Shown: positions 1 to 8,936, counted from the stretch's first letter. The stretch is 64,000 nt of DNA from Sedimentibacter acidaminivorans (GCF_017873955.1 NZ_JAGGKS010000002.1:422924-486923), one strand, 5' to 3'. Program-made: numbers and translations. Notes: generated by a model not told the origin, from the letters alone.

Positions 1-2
1 AT

Positions 3-797
3 ATTATCAATGGGAAGAGGATTCTTGGGGCTCCAGATGAGATATGCGAGGTAAAGAATGCCTTTGAAGCATACAACAAGCTTTTAGAAATGAATCCATA
101 TTCAGTTGAGGATATGTTACTAGCTCACAAAGTGTTGATGAATGAATTAACTAAAGAGGCAGGAACATTTCGAAGTGGTGGTGTAGGTGTATTTGCTGGA
201 GAACAGTTGATTCATATGGCACCACCTGCAAATCAAGTTCCACATCTGATAAAAGAATTAGTTGATTGGGCAAAAAAAGCAGAAGTACATCCTCTAATAA
301 AAAGTTGTGTGTTCCATTATGAATTTGAGTTTATTCATCCATTTGCAGATGGAAATGGGAGAATGGGACGAATGTGGCAGACATTATTGCTAAATAAATG
401 GAAATCGCTGTTTGGCTGGCTTCCAATAGAAACATTGATCAGGGAGCGGCAAGATGAGTATTATAAAGTGCTTGGCGAATGTGACCATAGTGCTGATTCA
501 GGAAAATTCATAGAGTTTCTGTTAAAAGCTATTTATGATGCATTATGTGAGATTGCTGATACCGAACAAGTCACAGAACAAGTAACCGAACAAGTTGAAA
601 AACTGTTAGAGTTTATTGGTGATAAAGAATATTCAACAAAGGAGCTTATGAAATTACTAGGATTAAGGCATAGACCTACATTTAGAGATAACTATTTGTT
701 ACCAGCTTTGGAATTAGGTTATATTGAGATGACGATACCAGATAAGCCTAATAGCAGTAAGCAGAAATATAAAAAGGTGAAGAATATGCAAAAATAA
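3..797 (+). CDS. Fic family protein, 5' end outside the window
   Basis: The frame is open to the left edge, so the N-terminus is missing; the first in-window ATG (90) is internal, because residues encoded before it already fit Fic proteins. The core motif HPFADGNGRMGR (bases 336-371) matches HxFx(D/E)GNGRxxR, the AMP/phospho-transfer loop of Fic enzymes, with the catalytic His present. After the Fic core comes a short tandem EQVTEQVTEQV stretch and then a probable winged-helix C-terminal domain, an architecture common in DNA-binding Fic proteins of Firmicutes. The family modifies protein hydroxyl groups, usually by AMPylation; the target here is unknown. The following gene runs on the opposite strand. 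Confidence 0.9.
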   Translation: MINGKRILGAPDEICEVKNAFEAYNKLLEMNPYSVEDMLLAHKVLMNELTKEAGTFRSGGVGVFAGEQLIHMAPPANQVPHLIKELVDWAKKAEVHPLIKSCVFHYEFEFIHPFADGNGRMGRMWQTLLLNKWKSLFGWLPIETLIRERQDEYYKVLGECDHSADSGKFIEFLLKAIYDALCEIADTEQVTEQVTEQVEKLLEFIGDKEYSTKELMKLLGLRHRPTFRDNYLLPALELGYIEMTIPDKPNSSKQKYKKVKNMQK

Positions 798-883
798 TTA
801 TCTACATATTTGCTTTGTTTTACAATTTTACCACAACCTGCATCACAATAACTACTAGTGTGACACAACTGTCTTACGCAAAA

Positions 884-1545
884 TTATATACCAAAAATAA
901 TTTTAAAATACAATCTTATAATATGACTACAATTATTTCTTCCAATTTTTATTTTATTACCAGATTTCATAATAATAATATGATTCATTCTATCAATTTT
1001 CTTAATATTGTAAAAGTTAATTATATATCCCTTAACACAATCAACAAAAAATTCCTCTACCAACTTACCTTTAATACATTTAATAGATTCATTGGTTTCC
1101 TCTACCTCATTATTTGCAAGATGTATGATGGTCTTTTCCTTTACCCATTTAAAATACTCTACATCCTGATAAGATATAGTCATTGCAACCTTTTTCGTAT
1201 TTAGTTTATACATTCCTAAAGGGCAGTTATAATTACATTCATTAAACATAATCGCATCAATATTTTCATTGCTTAACGGGTATCCAATCCACCCAATAGC
1301 CATATAGCTCAAATCATTGGCAATACAAACGCTACTCTTTTTAATATATGTTATTATATCACCATCACAAATAATCACTATATTTAAACTAATTAATTTT
1401 GCTGCTATATGCTTCAATGCAATTGACTTTGTTCTAATATACTCAATTTCCGCTTGAATATTTAAATCATTAAAGTATTTCAACATAAGATTTTTAATAT
1501 CTTTTTTTGAGTAATATTATTGCTATAAATTCCTATCTTAATCAT
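884..1545 (-). pseudogene. LytTR-type response regulator, frameshifted near its start
   Basis: The C-terminal ~90 residues fit a LytTR DNA-binding domain (VEYF, then IIH, then FYNIKKIDR and MKSGNKIKIGR). The N-terminal part is a divergent receiver domain; an Asp after the VIIC strand could be the phosphoacceptor. The open frame begins at 1486, but a better start lies at 1545, ATG with AGGAATG about 6 bases upstream, and its frame reads MIKIGIYSNNITQKK, a typical receiver start. The two frames differ by one base around a run of seven A (minus strand, 1502-1508). One more A would join them into a full regulator of about 220 residues. This could be a true mutation, a homopolymer sequencing error or slippage. 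No histidine kinase is adjacent. Confidence 0.7.
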
Positions 1546-1879
1546 ATAATCATTCCTATTTAATTTTTATGTATTATATGATTAAATATTAGTAAATTTT
1601 CGAATTCTCCTACAAATATTGATATTTAAGACTTTATAAAACTTTTTAAAGTGATTTTTTTAAAAAACTATCATTTTCATGCCATTTTAATCATTTTCAA
1701 TAGCTTTTTTGTTTGTATGTTTTTTATATTTATACATTAACCATATTTAGTTAAATCAAACCTTATAATACTATATATCAATTACTTGAAAAATGTATTG
1801 ATTTTTATCAAGTTTATTTACTTTTGCCATACTGTTGTGACAAGTTATTTGAGGATTCCGAACTAGAAAACATATAAGA
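1546..1879. other. Non-coding spacer
   Basis: Very AT-rich spacer between the convergent-side end of the flavoprotein gene and the start of the LytTR gene. The Shine-Dalgarno of the LytTR gene is at its left end. I see no other gene, repeat or hairpin. Confidence 0.5.
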
Positions 1880-2461
1880 TTATTCCATAATACTTATCAA
1901 CTGTCGAGCAAATGACCTTGAATTTTCAATCTTCTCATCTGATATAAATACAGATTTATAACCAAAATCTCTTTCGACAAGCATTCCAATATATTTTAAT
2001 TGAGAGTGCTTACAATAGCGTTTAATACCTTCCTCAAATAAATCAGTCCCTTTTTCTGGCCTATAACCACAAGTGGTTATGATACCTAATCTTTTGCCAT
2101 TCCAAAGAGAAGGTCCTTTTTCATCACCATAATACTTGTTCATTCCATATACCAAACGATCAAGCAATGCTTTCATAGGTGGTGTACAATACCATGAATA
2201 TATAGGTGTAGCCAAAATAATAACATCACTGTCATATACTTTATCAAAAATTTCCTGTACATCATCGGAAATATGACATCCAAAAATTGACCAATCTTTT
2301 TGACATTTCCTACAAGCAATACAAGATTCAATATGTTTATCATAAAGCCAAATCAAATCATACTGAATTTGGTTAAGTTCAAGTTCTTCGATAAAAGGCT
2401 TTATCAATTTAAGAGTATTTCCATTTTTACGGGGACTTCCCATAAGAATACAGTATTTCAT
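1880..2461 (-). CDS. Flavodoxin-fold NAD(P)H-dependent oxidoreductase, iron-sulfur flavoprotein type
   Basis: The N-terminus MKYCILMGSPRKNGNT is the FMN phosphate-binding loop of the NADPH-dependent FMN reductase / iron-sulfur flavoprotein group. A cysteine cluster (CIACRKCQ, then a further Cys in IFGCHISDD) around residues 47-64 resembles the cluster site of multimeric iron-sulfur flavoproteins. The ATPIYSWYCTPPMKALLDR segment is the second flavin-contacting loop. At 193 residues it has the normal family length. The start has GGAGG seven bases upstream. It is probably a cytoplasmic electron-transfer or detoxifying flavoprotein; its substrate cannot be read from sequence. It stands alone between unrelated genes. 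Confidence 0.85.
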   Translation of the reverse strand: MKYCILMGSPRKNGNTLKLIKPFIEELELNQIQYDLIWLYDKHIESCIACRKCQKDWSIFGCHISDDVQEIFDKVYDSDVIILATPIYSWYCTPPMKALLDRLVYGMNKYYGDEKGPSLWNGKRLGIITTCGYRPEKGTDLFEEGIKRYCKHSQLKYIGMLVERDFGYKSVFISDEKIENSRSFARQLISIME

Positions 2462-2612
2462 TTATACCTCCATTTGTTGATGTATACTACAATATTATAC
2501 CATTAGTTCCACTATTATATATTTAATTTAAAAAACGTCTTTTTATATTTGTATAACCTCTATTAAAAGACTTTCTATTTTCTTCCTCATTCATACAAGT
2601 GTATCCATTTAG

Positions 2613-2879
2613 CTATAGTTCGTTATATAAAGCATATCCACTTAATAAAAAGCCAAATCCCCCAACCAATGATAATATCAAACCAACAGTGCGAAAGTTA
2701 GATGTACTATTGTCAATAATTCTTTCATATCTAATAGTATTCATAGAACCGCCATTTCTCTGTATAGCATTATGCCCCATTTTGTTCCCTATTGCAGTAG
2801 AAGATATAATTAGTATAAGTCCAATAAAAAACATAACTATCATAATACATAATGCTCTTTTTACAATTACCTTTTTCAT
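2613..2879 (-). CDS. Small two-helix membrane protein, function unknown
   Basis: An 88-residue protein with two hydrophobic helices, roughly residues 8-30 and 65-85, separated by a polar loop with Asn, Arg and Ser. It begins with MKK and has GAAAGGAAATG a short distance before the ATG. I recognise no family. It lies between the flavoprotein gene and another tiny hydrophobic ORF on the same strand, so the two may be remnants of, or partners in, a small membrane module. Composition is ordinary for the region. The good ribosome binding site makes it more likely real than chance. Confidence 0.55.
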   Translation of the reverse strand: MKKVIVKRALCIMIVMFFIGLILIISSTAIGNKMGHNAIQRNGGSMNTIRYERIIDNSTSNFRTVGLILSLVGGFGFLLSGYALYNEL

Positions 2880-3044
2880 ATTTCATTTCCTTTCAAATAT
2901 ATTTACATATGTTGCCCTTGCTAAAAGGAAAACCATCATATATTGCAATGTACTTTTAGTATTCAATAAGCATCATATTGCAGCTTCAAGCGTATCAACT
3001 ACATACTCTGTACCCTTTATTTCAGGGGATTTAATAAGGATTTT

Positions 3045-3191
3045 TCATAGTTGCCTACTGCGTATATTACCAATAATAATGCAACAAGATGCTAATGCTG
3101 CAAAAATGTAGGGTATATCTGTAAGAGCATTTAACCACAAAAATGCTACAGCCCAACTATTCCAGATTACCCTTATCCCTTTATTTTCCAT
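3045..3191 (-). CDS. Very small hydrophobic protein (48 aa), frame continues past a TGA
   Basis: The start ATG (3191) is preceded by GGAGG at good spacing. The product MENKGIRVIWNSWAVAFLWL onward is hydrophobic and could span the membrane once or twice. The TGA at 3047-3045 is followed by 23 more in-frame codons (KILIKSPEIKG onward) before the next stop at 2973, so the gene may be a nonsense-truncated version of a protein of about 72 residues. I recognise no family. The adjacent 88-residue membrane protein gene lies downstream on the same strand. Confidence 0.45.
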   Translation of the reverse strand: MENKGIRVIWNSWAVAFLWLNALTDIPYIFAALASCCIIIGNIRSRQL

Positions 3192-3359
3192 AGCAACTTA
3201 CCTCCATTATCCCAATATTTGTATAATTTATATAAAAAGCATGTTATAATTTAATGCAAACGATTACGCATTTGTTAAATTAGGCGAACTAAATAATATA
3301 ACACATTTATGAGGTTTCTATACCCATATCACTTATTAAGTCTAACATAGCCTTTCCTG

Positions 3360-4082
3360 TCAAAACAACCTTTTTCCGTCTGAAATATTTATACCAAGCT
3401 CTTTCGCCATGCTGGTTTGCTTAAATGGATTTACTTTTTCCACTACTCCGTCACGTTTAAAAAGTGAGCCTGTATTTTTGAACCAAAATGTTACATTTGC
3501 TTTTACGCATTGTTCACGGATATTAAGTACCCAATCATAATCACATTCACGAGCCTCTCGCCCCGTTTCACCGCCAACTGTAACATGGTCTACTCCATGA
3601 AGATATGATGTTAAATCTATCGCTTCTAAAAGCGGTGCGCAGGCAATAAAACGCCGCTTTATCGGATAGGATAAAAATAATGGAAGCCTATAATCGGCCA
3701 ATATTTGATTTTCGACAGTACATCCAATATTCACATTGTCATATCCAGTATCCCAATCTGAAGGAAGCGATACAAGGAAGCGGTCAATCCGCTTTGTCAA
3801 AATCAAAAACTCTATATCTGTTCTTTTCTTGATGATAGCCCATATTTCTTTACGCCATTCATCTGCTTCAGGAAGAAAAAAGTCAGTTGCAAAACATGTT
3901 GCAAGAATTTTGTTTCCTTTAATGTTGTATTCGCCTTTTGCATTTGTCCTTATAGGCCAATCAAATTTGTCTGTTTTTTCTATGACGTTTTGACCATATC
4001 GTTTTGCATGGGGTCCATAAAAATAACAATATGTGCAACCATCACTAATTTTATAGCAGCCTGTCCATGGTTCCCAGTTCAT
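3360..4082 (-). CDS. DUF5131 family protein (phage Gp37/Gp68-like, radical-SAM-like cysteines)
   Basis: The opening MNWEPWTGCYKISDGCTYCY is characteristic of the DUF5131 / Gp37-Gp68 family; it carries a C-x6-C-x2-C cluster (residues 9, 16, 19) of the kind that binds an iron-sulfur centre in radical SAM-related proteins. Later segments (FLILTKRIDRF, VTVGGETG, FWFKNTGS) match the rest of the family and the 240-residue length is normal. Biochemical function is not established; members are frequent in phages and mobile DNA. The start has GGAGG upstream. In the same direction, upstream, lie a gene fragment and an AAA ATPase. Confidence 0.85.
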   Translation of the reverse strand: MNWEPWTGCYKISDGCTYCYFYGPHAKRYGQNVIEKTDKFDWPIRTNAKGEYNIKGNKILATCFATDFFLPEADEWRKEIWAIIKKRTDIEFLILTKRIDRFLVSLPSDWDTGYDNVNIGCTVENQILADYRLPLFLSYPIKRRFIACAPLLEAIDLTSYLHGVDHVTVGGETGREARECDYDWVLNIREQCVKANVTFWFKNTGSLFKRDGVVEKVNPFKQTSMAKELGINISDGKRLF

Positions 4083-4115
4083 AGTGTCCTCCTTATTTAG
4101 TAAGTTTTGTTGTGT

Positions 4116-4247
4116 CTATATAATCAATCTTTTATGCGCCTTGTCCTCTTTCAGCCATTTTTCAGTTTCGCATCTCAACTTCTCAATATTTGTATCAGTA
4201 CTGATTTCTTCTGCTGTAAGTTTCCCAAAATGTCTTTTAAATTTAGT
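4116..4247 (-). pseudogene. Start-less C-terminal gene fragment, unidentified
   Basis: Between the ATPase and DUF5131 genes an open frame of 43 codons has protein-like content (FGKLTAEEISTDTNIEKLRC, then EKWLKEDKAHKR) and ends in TAG at 4118-4116. It begins directly after an in-frame stop and has no ATG. It looks like the helical C-terminal end of a gene whose front has been lost. I do not recognise the family. Confidence 0.3.
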
Positions 4248-4974
4248 TCAGCAATTGATTAAGTAAATACTCTTTGTTATTAATAAACATCTCTGTAACC
4301 TGATAACTTTCTGTATCTTCATAGCTAATATGCTTAACAATGTCACCATCAAAGGACAAAATATCTGCGTTTGGAATTCCAAGTAATATGGGAGAATGGG
4401 TTGCAATAATAAACTGTGCTCCTTCCTTTGCCAATTGACAAATTGTAATTAACAAAGTTAATTGCCTTTGTGGGGATAAGGCTGCTTCAGGCTCATCCAG
4501 TAAGTAAAGCCCTTCTCTGTGAAACCTATTTTGAATTAGTGCCAAGAAACTTTCACCATGAGATTGTTTATGTAAGGATTTCCCACCGTAGTAAGATAGA
4601 TATCCCGGGTCATCTCTTTCGTAGCTGTCTATCTGGCTTGCCACATTATAAAAGCTCTCTGCCCTTAAAAAGTATCCATCTTTTGGGCGTATAGCACCTC
4701 TTACTAATACAATAGCATTCCCCAAGGATGAATGTGTATCCTGTGTAGAAAAGTTAAAGTTTTTAGTTCCACCTTCTGGATTAAATCCATATGCTACAGC
4801 AATTGCCTCCAATAATGTTGATTTTCCTGTGCCATTTTCTCCAACAAAAAAAGTTATATTACTTTGTATCATTAGTTCTGACAAGTTCTTTAAAGATGGT
4901 ATTTCCTTAATGTAAGAACCTCTTTCAAGTCGCTCCCAGTTTATTTTTAATCCTTGAATAAAACGATTGTCCAT
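4243..4974 (-). CDS. AAA family ATPase of the ABC/RecF type
   Basis: The protein has a Walker A motif GENGTGKST, an ABC-type signature region (QSHGESF), Walker B YLLDEPEAALS and a switch histidine in IIATHSP, all in the order seen in small RecF/SMC-like ATPases (COG3910-type predicted ATPases). There is no inserted coiled coil. The start at 4974 is chosen because GGAAGGTG sits eight bases upstream; the ATG at 4992 has no good site. The protein probably acts alone in the cytoplasm; related proteins are common in accessory DNA. Its stop overlaps the remnant that follows. Substrate unknown. Confidence 0.85.
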   Translation of the reverse strand: MDNRFIQGLKINWERLERGSYIKEIPSLKNLSELMIQSNITFFVGENGTGKSTLLEAIAVAYGFNPEGGTKNFNFSTQDTHSSLGNAIVLVRGAIRPKDGYFLRAESFYNVASQIDSYERDDPGYLSYYGGKSLHKQSHGESFLALIQNRFHREGLYLLDEPEAALSPQRQLTLLITICQLAKEGAQFIIATHSPILLGIPNADILSFDGDIVKHISYEDTESYQVTEMFINNKEYLLNQLLN

Positions 4975-5000
4975 AAGATTAACACCTTCCATTCTTTCAG

Positions 5001-5426
5001 TTATTTAATAAATCCCTCGAATATCTGTCCATCTATGCTGATAATTTCATCAATGGAAATCACTATGCCATCAGTCATAACGACAACTCTTTTATATTTG
5101 TCTATTTTTTTAACTATACTGATAGCAGTAACGTAGGCACCTCCATTTTTCTTAGCATCTGGTTGGAAGTAAGTAATTTCAATTTCAGGATGCTCTGCAA
5201 GCCGGTCTTCTATAATTTGCAACTTATGGCTTAAAGCGTCTTTCATATATTCATCCAATTCTACTCGCTCATCTGTCAGACTTGCAGTTTCTTTTACTTC
5301 AGCATCATAACCAGTCAGTGCAGCAAAAGGAGAAAACTGAGCTGCTCGGTCAATGGCTGTCATATGAGGGCGCGTCTTAGAGACATAATGTGGAAGATTG
5401 ATGATGTCATCGTATTTCTCCGTCAT
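5001..5426 (-). CDS. YolD-like family protein
   Basis: The YolD-like signature is clear: DIINLPHYVSKTRPHM, then RAAQFSPFAALTGYDAEV and LTDERVELDE within the first 60 residues, followed by a beta-rich C-terminal half. Genes of this family are normally the downstream partner of a Y-family (UmuC/DinB-like) lesion-bypass DNA polymerase in SOS-type operons of Firmicutes. That is the arrangement here: the start overlaps the end of the polymerase remnant by four bases (ATGA), so translation was once coupled. With the polymerase broken, expression and usefulness of this copy are doubtful, although its own frame is intact. Confidence 0.9.
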   Translation of the reverse strand: MTEKYDDIINLPHYVSKTRPHMTAIDRAAQFSPFAALTGYDAEVKETASLTDERVELDEYMKDALSHKLQIIEDRLAEHPEIEITYFQPDAKKNGGAYVTAISIVKKIDKYKRVVVMTDGIVISIDEIISIDGQIFEGFIK

Positions 5427-5747
5427 GCCTTATGCCCTCCTATCAGTTTATTCCGTTCTAACGTGGTAGCGCCTTCTTCCAGATTCATACCCTTTATAAT
5501 GGCATTCTTTCCGTATTTCTTTTTTATCTCCAACATTGCTTTCTGCATTTTTTTCTCACGCATAAGTTCAGCTTCTTCTTCCTCTTTTTTCTTTTTCATA
5601 TCCTCGTAATCAGTAAAGGAATCAAGCTGTTCGAAGTCATCCTTCTTTTGAGTGGTTGCCTCATCAACAACATGATTAGTAAGGTTGACCCTCCTTCGAT
5701 GCATAGAAGGACTTTAAATCAATCGCTATATAGGTTCTGTTATTCAT
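5423..5747 (-). pseudogene. Y-family DNA polymerase (UmuC-like) with large internal deletion
   Basis: A strong site (GAGGAGGTGACAAGG) precedes ATG 5747, which encodes MNNRTYIAIDLKSFYAS, the exact type of N-terminus of Y-family polymerases, including the first catalytic Asp. After about 17 codons the sequence jumps, in a different frame, to the C-terminal end (LTNHVVDEATTQ onward, then KAMLEIKKKYGKNAI and GMNLEEGATTLERN, ending GGHKA). The palm, fingers and most of the little finger, well over 300 codons by family length, are absent. The left piece stops at TAA after 23 codons. The junction lies at about 5695-5700. This is a clean internal deletion, not slow decay. Confidence 0.88.
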
Positions 5748-5819
5748 AATTTCCCTTGTCACCTCCTCAAAAAATTATCCGCTTGATAAATTCCTATTTA
5801 TCGGTATAATAAACAATTG

Positions 5820-5936
5820 TTAGTCCGTAAATTCACCAAGTTTCTCTGTTAGTTCAATTATTTCATCAATTATGTTTCCTATATAATCTATAGTATCCAT
5901 AAGTGGTTTTTCTGTTGTTATATCTACTCCTGCCAT
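5820..5936 (-). CDS. Possible 38-aa acidic helical peptide
   Basis: ATG 5936 opens 38 codons (MAGVDITTEKPLMDTIDYIG, then NIIDEIIELTEKLGEFTD) with an amphipathic, acidic helix. The upstream site is weak (AAAGAGAAG at a long distance). It lies just upstream of the polymerase remnant on the same strand. It reads like protein rather than random AT-rich DNA, but I know no family. Confidence 0.3.
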   Translation of the reverse strand: MAGVDITTEKPLMDTIDYIGNIIDEIIELTEKLGEFTD

Positions 5937-6488
5937 TTATCTTATATACTTCTCTTTGATATACCGCCTCCACTATTCTCCATTACAGTATTGTCAAATT
6001 GACACCTCAGTTTTAAATTAAAAAAATAATTATTCTATTCAATTATTTTACGTTTCAAAGACGCAAAATATACAGAATTTTACAAATCATATTATAACAC
6101 AATTTTTAAATTAATTAAATAAAATTGTTGAATAGTCGTTCATCTAAATTATTTTCATAATAGTTAGACATATTTCTCCTCCAAAATAATTTTTGCATAT
6201 ATGCTATATTACTATATTCAATAATAATCTAAATAAATATTATTTTGCAATAAATTTGTTCTATTATTCTACTAGTATATTATATATTTAAAATGAGGTG
6301 TTTTTCGAGCAAACTTCAATTAGCATAATTCTTACTACATTATCCCTTTCATACCTATATGTTACTTTAATTATATCAACCTGACATCGAATAATTGTCG
6401 ATGATTATAGCAGTTGCTGAAATTAAGTCTTTAGAAAATCCAGGTATTATTAATAAAATAAACATTCGATTCAAAGAAGGAGTTTATC
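5937..6488. other. Intergenic region between divergent genes
   Basis: An AT-rich 550-base spacer. It holds one 18-codon minus-strand micro-ORF (6171-6115, MSNYYENNLDERLFNNFI) with a very strong GGAGGAG site, possibly the stub of a lost gene, and a short inverted repeat CATCGA-N7-TCGATG (6385-6403) about 85 bases before the amidohydrolase start that could be an operator. Nothing else stands out. Confidence 0.35.
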
Positions 6489-7826
6489 ATGAAAATAAAA
6501 AAGGAAGAACTAAAAAATATAGCAATTAATGCTATTGATAAAAGAAGAGAAGATATATTAAGCATAGGTGATTCAATTTATAATGAACCAGAGTTAGGAT
6601 ACAAAGAATTTAAAACAGCAGAAAAGGTTAAGCAAGTCTTTGAAACTATGGGCATTCCATACGAAGAGAAAATAGGTATTACTGGCTTAAAGGGACTAAT
6701 TAAAGGGAAAAATTCTAAGTATAATGTAGCAGTAATGGGAGAATTAGATTCCGTAATTTCATCAAAGCATCCAGATAGTGATCCAGAAACAGGTGCAGCT
6801 CATTGTTGCGGACATAACTGTATGATAGCTGGTATAATAGGTGTTATTTACGCTTTAAAAGATACTGCTATAATGGAAAGCTTATCAGGAGATGTTAGCA
6901 TAATGGCCATTCCTGCGGAAGAATTTGTTGAGATAGGCTATAGAAATGAATTGATTAGGAAAGGTGAAATTAGTTTCTTAGGAGGAAAGCAGGAATTTAT
7001 TAAGTTGGGAGCTTTTGATGATGTGGATATAGCCCTAATGCAACATACTTTTTCTAGTGAAGATGAAGGAAATGATATTATTAAGGCTTCAGCTGGAGAA
7101 TCTTCTAATGGATTTATAGGCCAAGAAATTCAATTTATTGGAAAAGAATCTCATGCAGGTGGTGCTCCACACGCAGGTGTAAATGCACTAAATGCAGCTA
7201 CTATTGCGCTAACTGCTATTAATGCTCAAAGAGAAACTTTTAGGGAAAAAGATTATATTAGAGTCCATCCAATTATAACTAGAGGCGGCGATTTAGTAAA
7301 TGTTATTCCAGCCGATGTTCGTCTAGAAAATTACATTAGAGGGTCTAATTTAGAAGCTATATTAAGTGCTACTAAAAGAGTAACTAGATCTTGGCACGCA
7401 GGCGCAGATGCAATGGGTGCAAAATGCATTGTGAACTCACTTCCAGGATATTTACCAATTATACCAAATAAAAATCTACAAGAAATTATGCATCAAAACT
7501 TAAAGGAATTATTTGGTGAAGAGCATGTATTAAAGAATGAAGAACATACTTGTGGTAGTTCGGATGTAGGTGATGTTGCTAGTATTATCCCTACCCTGCA
7601 AGCTAGAATTGGAGGAGCTTCTGGAAACTTTCATTCAGATGATTATCGTCTTGTTAACAAAGAATTAGCTTATTTAGGAGCAGCAAAGGCTTTAACATTA
7701 AGTGTTATTGATCTTTTATATGATGACGCACAAGAGGCTGAAAGAGTAGTTAAAGAATTTGAACCAGTTTATACAAAAGAAGAATATTTAAGAAATTGGG
7801 GAAGTATAGGAGAAAAATTTAAATAA
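6489..7826 (+). CDS. M20 family metal-dependent amidohydrolase/peptidase
   Basis: At 445 residues, this is a full-length M20D-type enzyme. Metal and catalytic positions are visible: GELD, CCGHNCM, the AEEF glutamate pair, the HAGGAPHAG dimerisation/lid region and HSDDYRLV near the C-terminus. The family removes acyl or amino-acid groups from amides (aminobenzoyl-glutamate, indole-acetyl-amino acid and N-acyl-amino acid hydrolases); the exact substrate cannot be read. The start has AAGAAGGAG eight bases upstream. It converges with the peptide ABC operon that ends at 7950, which suggests use of imported peptides or acyl amino acids. A strong terminator follows. Confidence 0.9.
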   Translation: MKIKKEELKNIAINAIDKRREDILSIGDSIYNEPELGYKEFKTAEKVKQVFETMGIPYEEKIGITGLKGLIKGKNSKYNVAVMGELDSVISSKHPDSDPETGAAHCCGHNCMIAGIIGVIYALKDTAIMESLSGDVSIMAIPAEEFVEIGYRNELIRKGEISFLGGKQEFIKLGAFDDVDIALMQHTFSSEDEGNDIIKASAGESSNGFIGQEIQFIGKESHAGGAPHAGVNALNAATIALTAINAQRETFREKDYIRVHPIITRGGDLVNVIPADVRLENYIRGSNLEAILSATKRVTRSWHAGADAMGAKCIVNSLPGYLPIIPNKNLQEIMHQNLKELFGEEHVLKNEEHTCGSSDVGDVASIIPTLQARIGGASGNFHSDDYRLVNKELAYLGAAKALTLSVIDLLYDDAQEAERVVKEFEPVYTKEEYLRNWGSIGEKFK

Positions 7827-7853
7827 AAATACTATTGAGCACTAATTTTGTAT

Positions 7854-7903
7854 ATCCCTAAGGACTACTTATCTAATAAGTCCTTAGGGATGTTCTTTTT
7901 TCT
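7854..7903 (+). terminator. Rho-independent terminator of the M20 gene
   Basis: Perfect 13-bp stem, ATCCCTAAGGACT (7854-7866) pairing with AGTCCTTAGGGAT (7879-7891), followed on the plus strand by a T-rich tract. The minus-strand side lacks a T run, so it serves mainly the plus-strand gene. Confidence 0.9.
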
Positions 7904-7949
7904 TTTTCCATAGAGTAATTTAAACTTTTTTAGCAATTGATAATATTAT

Positions 7950-8936
7950 TTAATTTTTCAAAATTGATTTATTGGCATTCATCTCTATAACTTCCTTAAT
8001 ACATGCCACATGATGATCTTTAGATACTTCAATCAATTCTGGTTCCTCTAAATGACATTTTTCAGTTGCATATCCACATCTATTAACAAATCTACATACG
8101 TTTTTAGGTTCAATTGGAGATGTAATCTCTCCTTTTAAAATTATTCGATTAGGTTTGTAGTGTATATCTGGTATAGGTATTGCTGATAGTAAAGCTATAG
8201 TATAAGGGTGAAGAGGATTATTAAATAACTCTTCCGAGGAAGCCCTTTCAACTATTTTACCTAAATACATAACAGCAATTTCATCTGAAAAATGATTAAC
8301 TACAGATAAATCATGTGTTATAAATAAATAAGTTAAGCCTAATTCTTCTTGAAGCTCTTTCATCAGATTAAGTATCTGTGCCTGAATAGAAACATCTAAG
8401 GCCGAAACTGGTTCGTCACATACTATAAATTTAGGGCTTAAGGAGAGTGCCCTAGCTACACCTATACGTTGTCTTCTACCTCCATCTAGTTCGTGTGGAT
8501 ATGTATTAACTAAACGTTCTGCTAATCCAACGATTTCCATTATTTCAAGGACCTTTTCCATCATTTGTGCCTTTGTTTTGTATAACTTGTGAATTATCAT
8601 TGGCTCCATTATGGTCTGGCTAACAGTTTTTCTAGGATTTAAGGAAGAAAAGGGATCTTGAAAAATTATCTGTAAATCCCTTCTTTTTTCTTCCATCTTA
8701 GAATTGCTGAAGCTAGCTAAATCTTCTCCTTCAAAAAATATTTTACCAGCTGTTGGTTCTAAAAGCCTTAAAATAGTACGGCCTGTGGTTGATTTACCAC
8801 AACCAGATTCTCCAACGAGGCCTAGTGTTTTTCCTTTATAAATATCAAAGTCAATATTATCTACAGCATGAAGCATTCCGTAAGGAGTTTTAAAATATTT
8901 TTTCAGACCTTTTACTTCAATTAATGGTTTATCCAC
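7950..8936 (-). CDS. dppF: Oligopeptide ABC transporter ATP-binding protein (OppF/DppF type)
   Basis: ABC ATPase with Walker [11 protein letters not shown]-loop IFQDP, signature region written ELDGGRRQR (a variant of LSGGQ known in DppF-type proteins), Walker [13 protein letters not shown] and the Opp/Dpp C-terminal domain with cysteines ([21 protein letters not shown]) that bind an iron-sulfur cluster in this group. It is the last gene of the operon. It starts at GTG with GGAGGAG upstream and overlaps the preceding ATPase gene by eight bases. It energises import together with DppD. Substrate specificity lies with the binding protein. Confidence 0.93.
   Translation of the reverse strand: MDKPLIEVKGLKKYFKTPYGMLHAVDNIDFDIYKGKTLGLVGESGCGKSTTGRTILRLLEPTAGKIFFEGEDLASFSNSKMEEKRRDLQIIFQDPFSSLNPRKTVSQTIMEPMIIHKLYKTKAQMMEKVLEIMEIVGLAERLVNTYPHELDGGRRQRIGVARALSLSPKFIVCDEPVSALDVSIQAQILNLMKELQEELGLTYLFITHDLSVVNHFSDEIAVMYLGKIVERASSEELFNNPLHPYTIALLSAIPIPDIHYKPNRIILKGEITSPIEPKNVCRFVNRCGYATEKCHLEEPELIEVSKDHHVACIKEVIEMNANKSILKN

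Noticed and set aside
815..1204. A 129-codon plus-strand ORF
   Set aside because: Antisense to the LytTR gene; low-complexity Thr/Asn/Phe content and no ribosome binding site.
2599..3111. A 170-codon plus-strand ORF
   Set aside because: It is the reverse shadow of the 88-aa membrane protein and the 48-aa ORF, which both have good ribosome binding sites. Its composition is Ile/Ser/Pro-rich as expected of a shadow.
3360..4082. Bona fide radical SAM enzyme
   Set aside because: The cysteine spacing is C-x6-C-x2-C rather than CxxxCxxC, so only a radical-SAM-like annotation (DUF5131) is justified.
6401..6529. A 42-codon plus-strand ORF (MIIAVAEIKSLENPGIINK onward) just before the M20 gene
   Set aside because: No ribosome binding site, overlaps the M20 start by 41 bases, and covers its ribosome binding site and spacer. 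It could be a remnant but cannot be supported.
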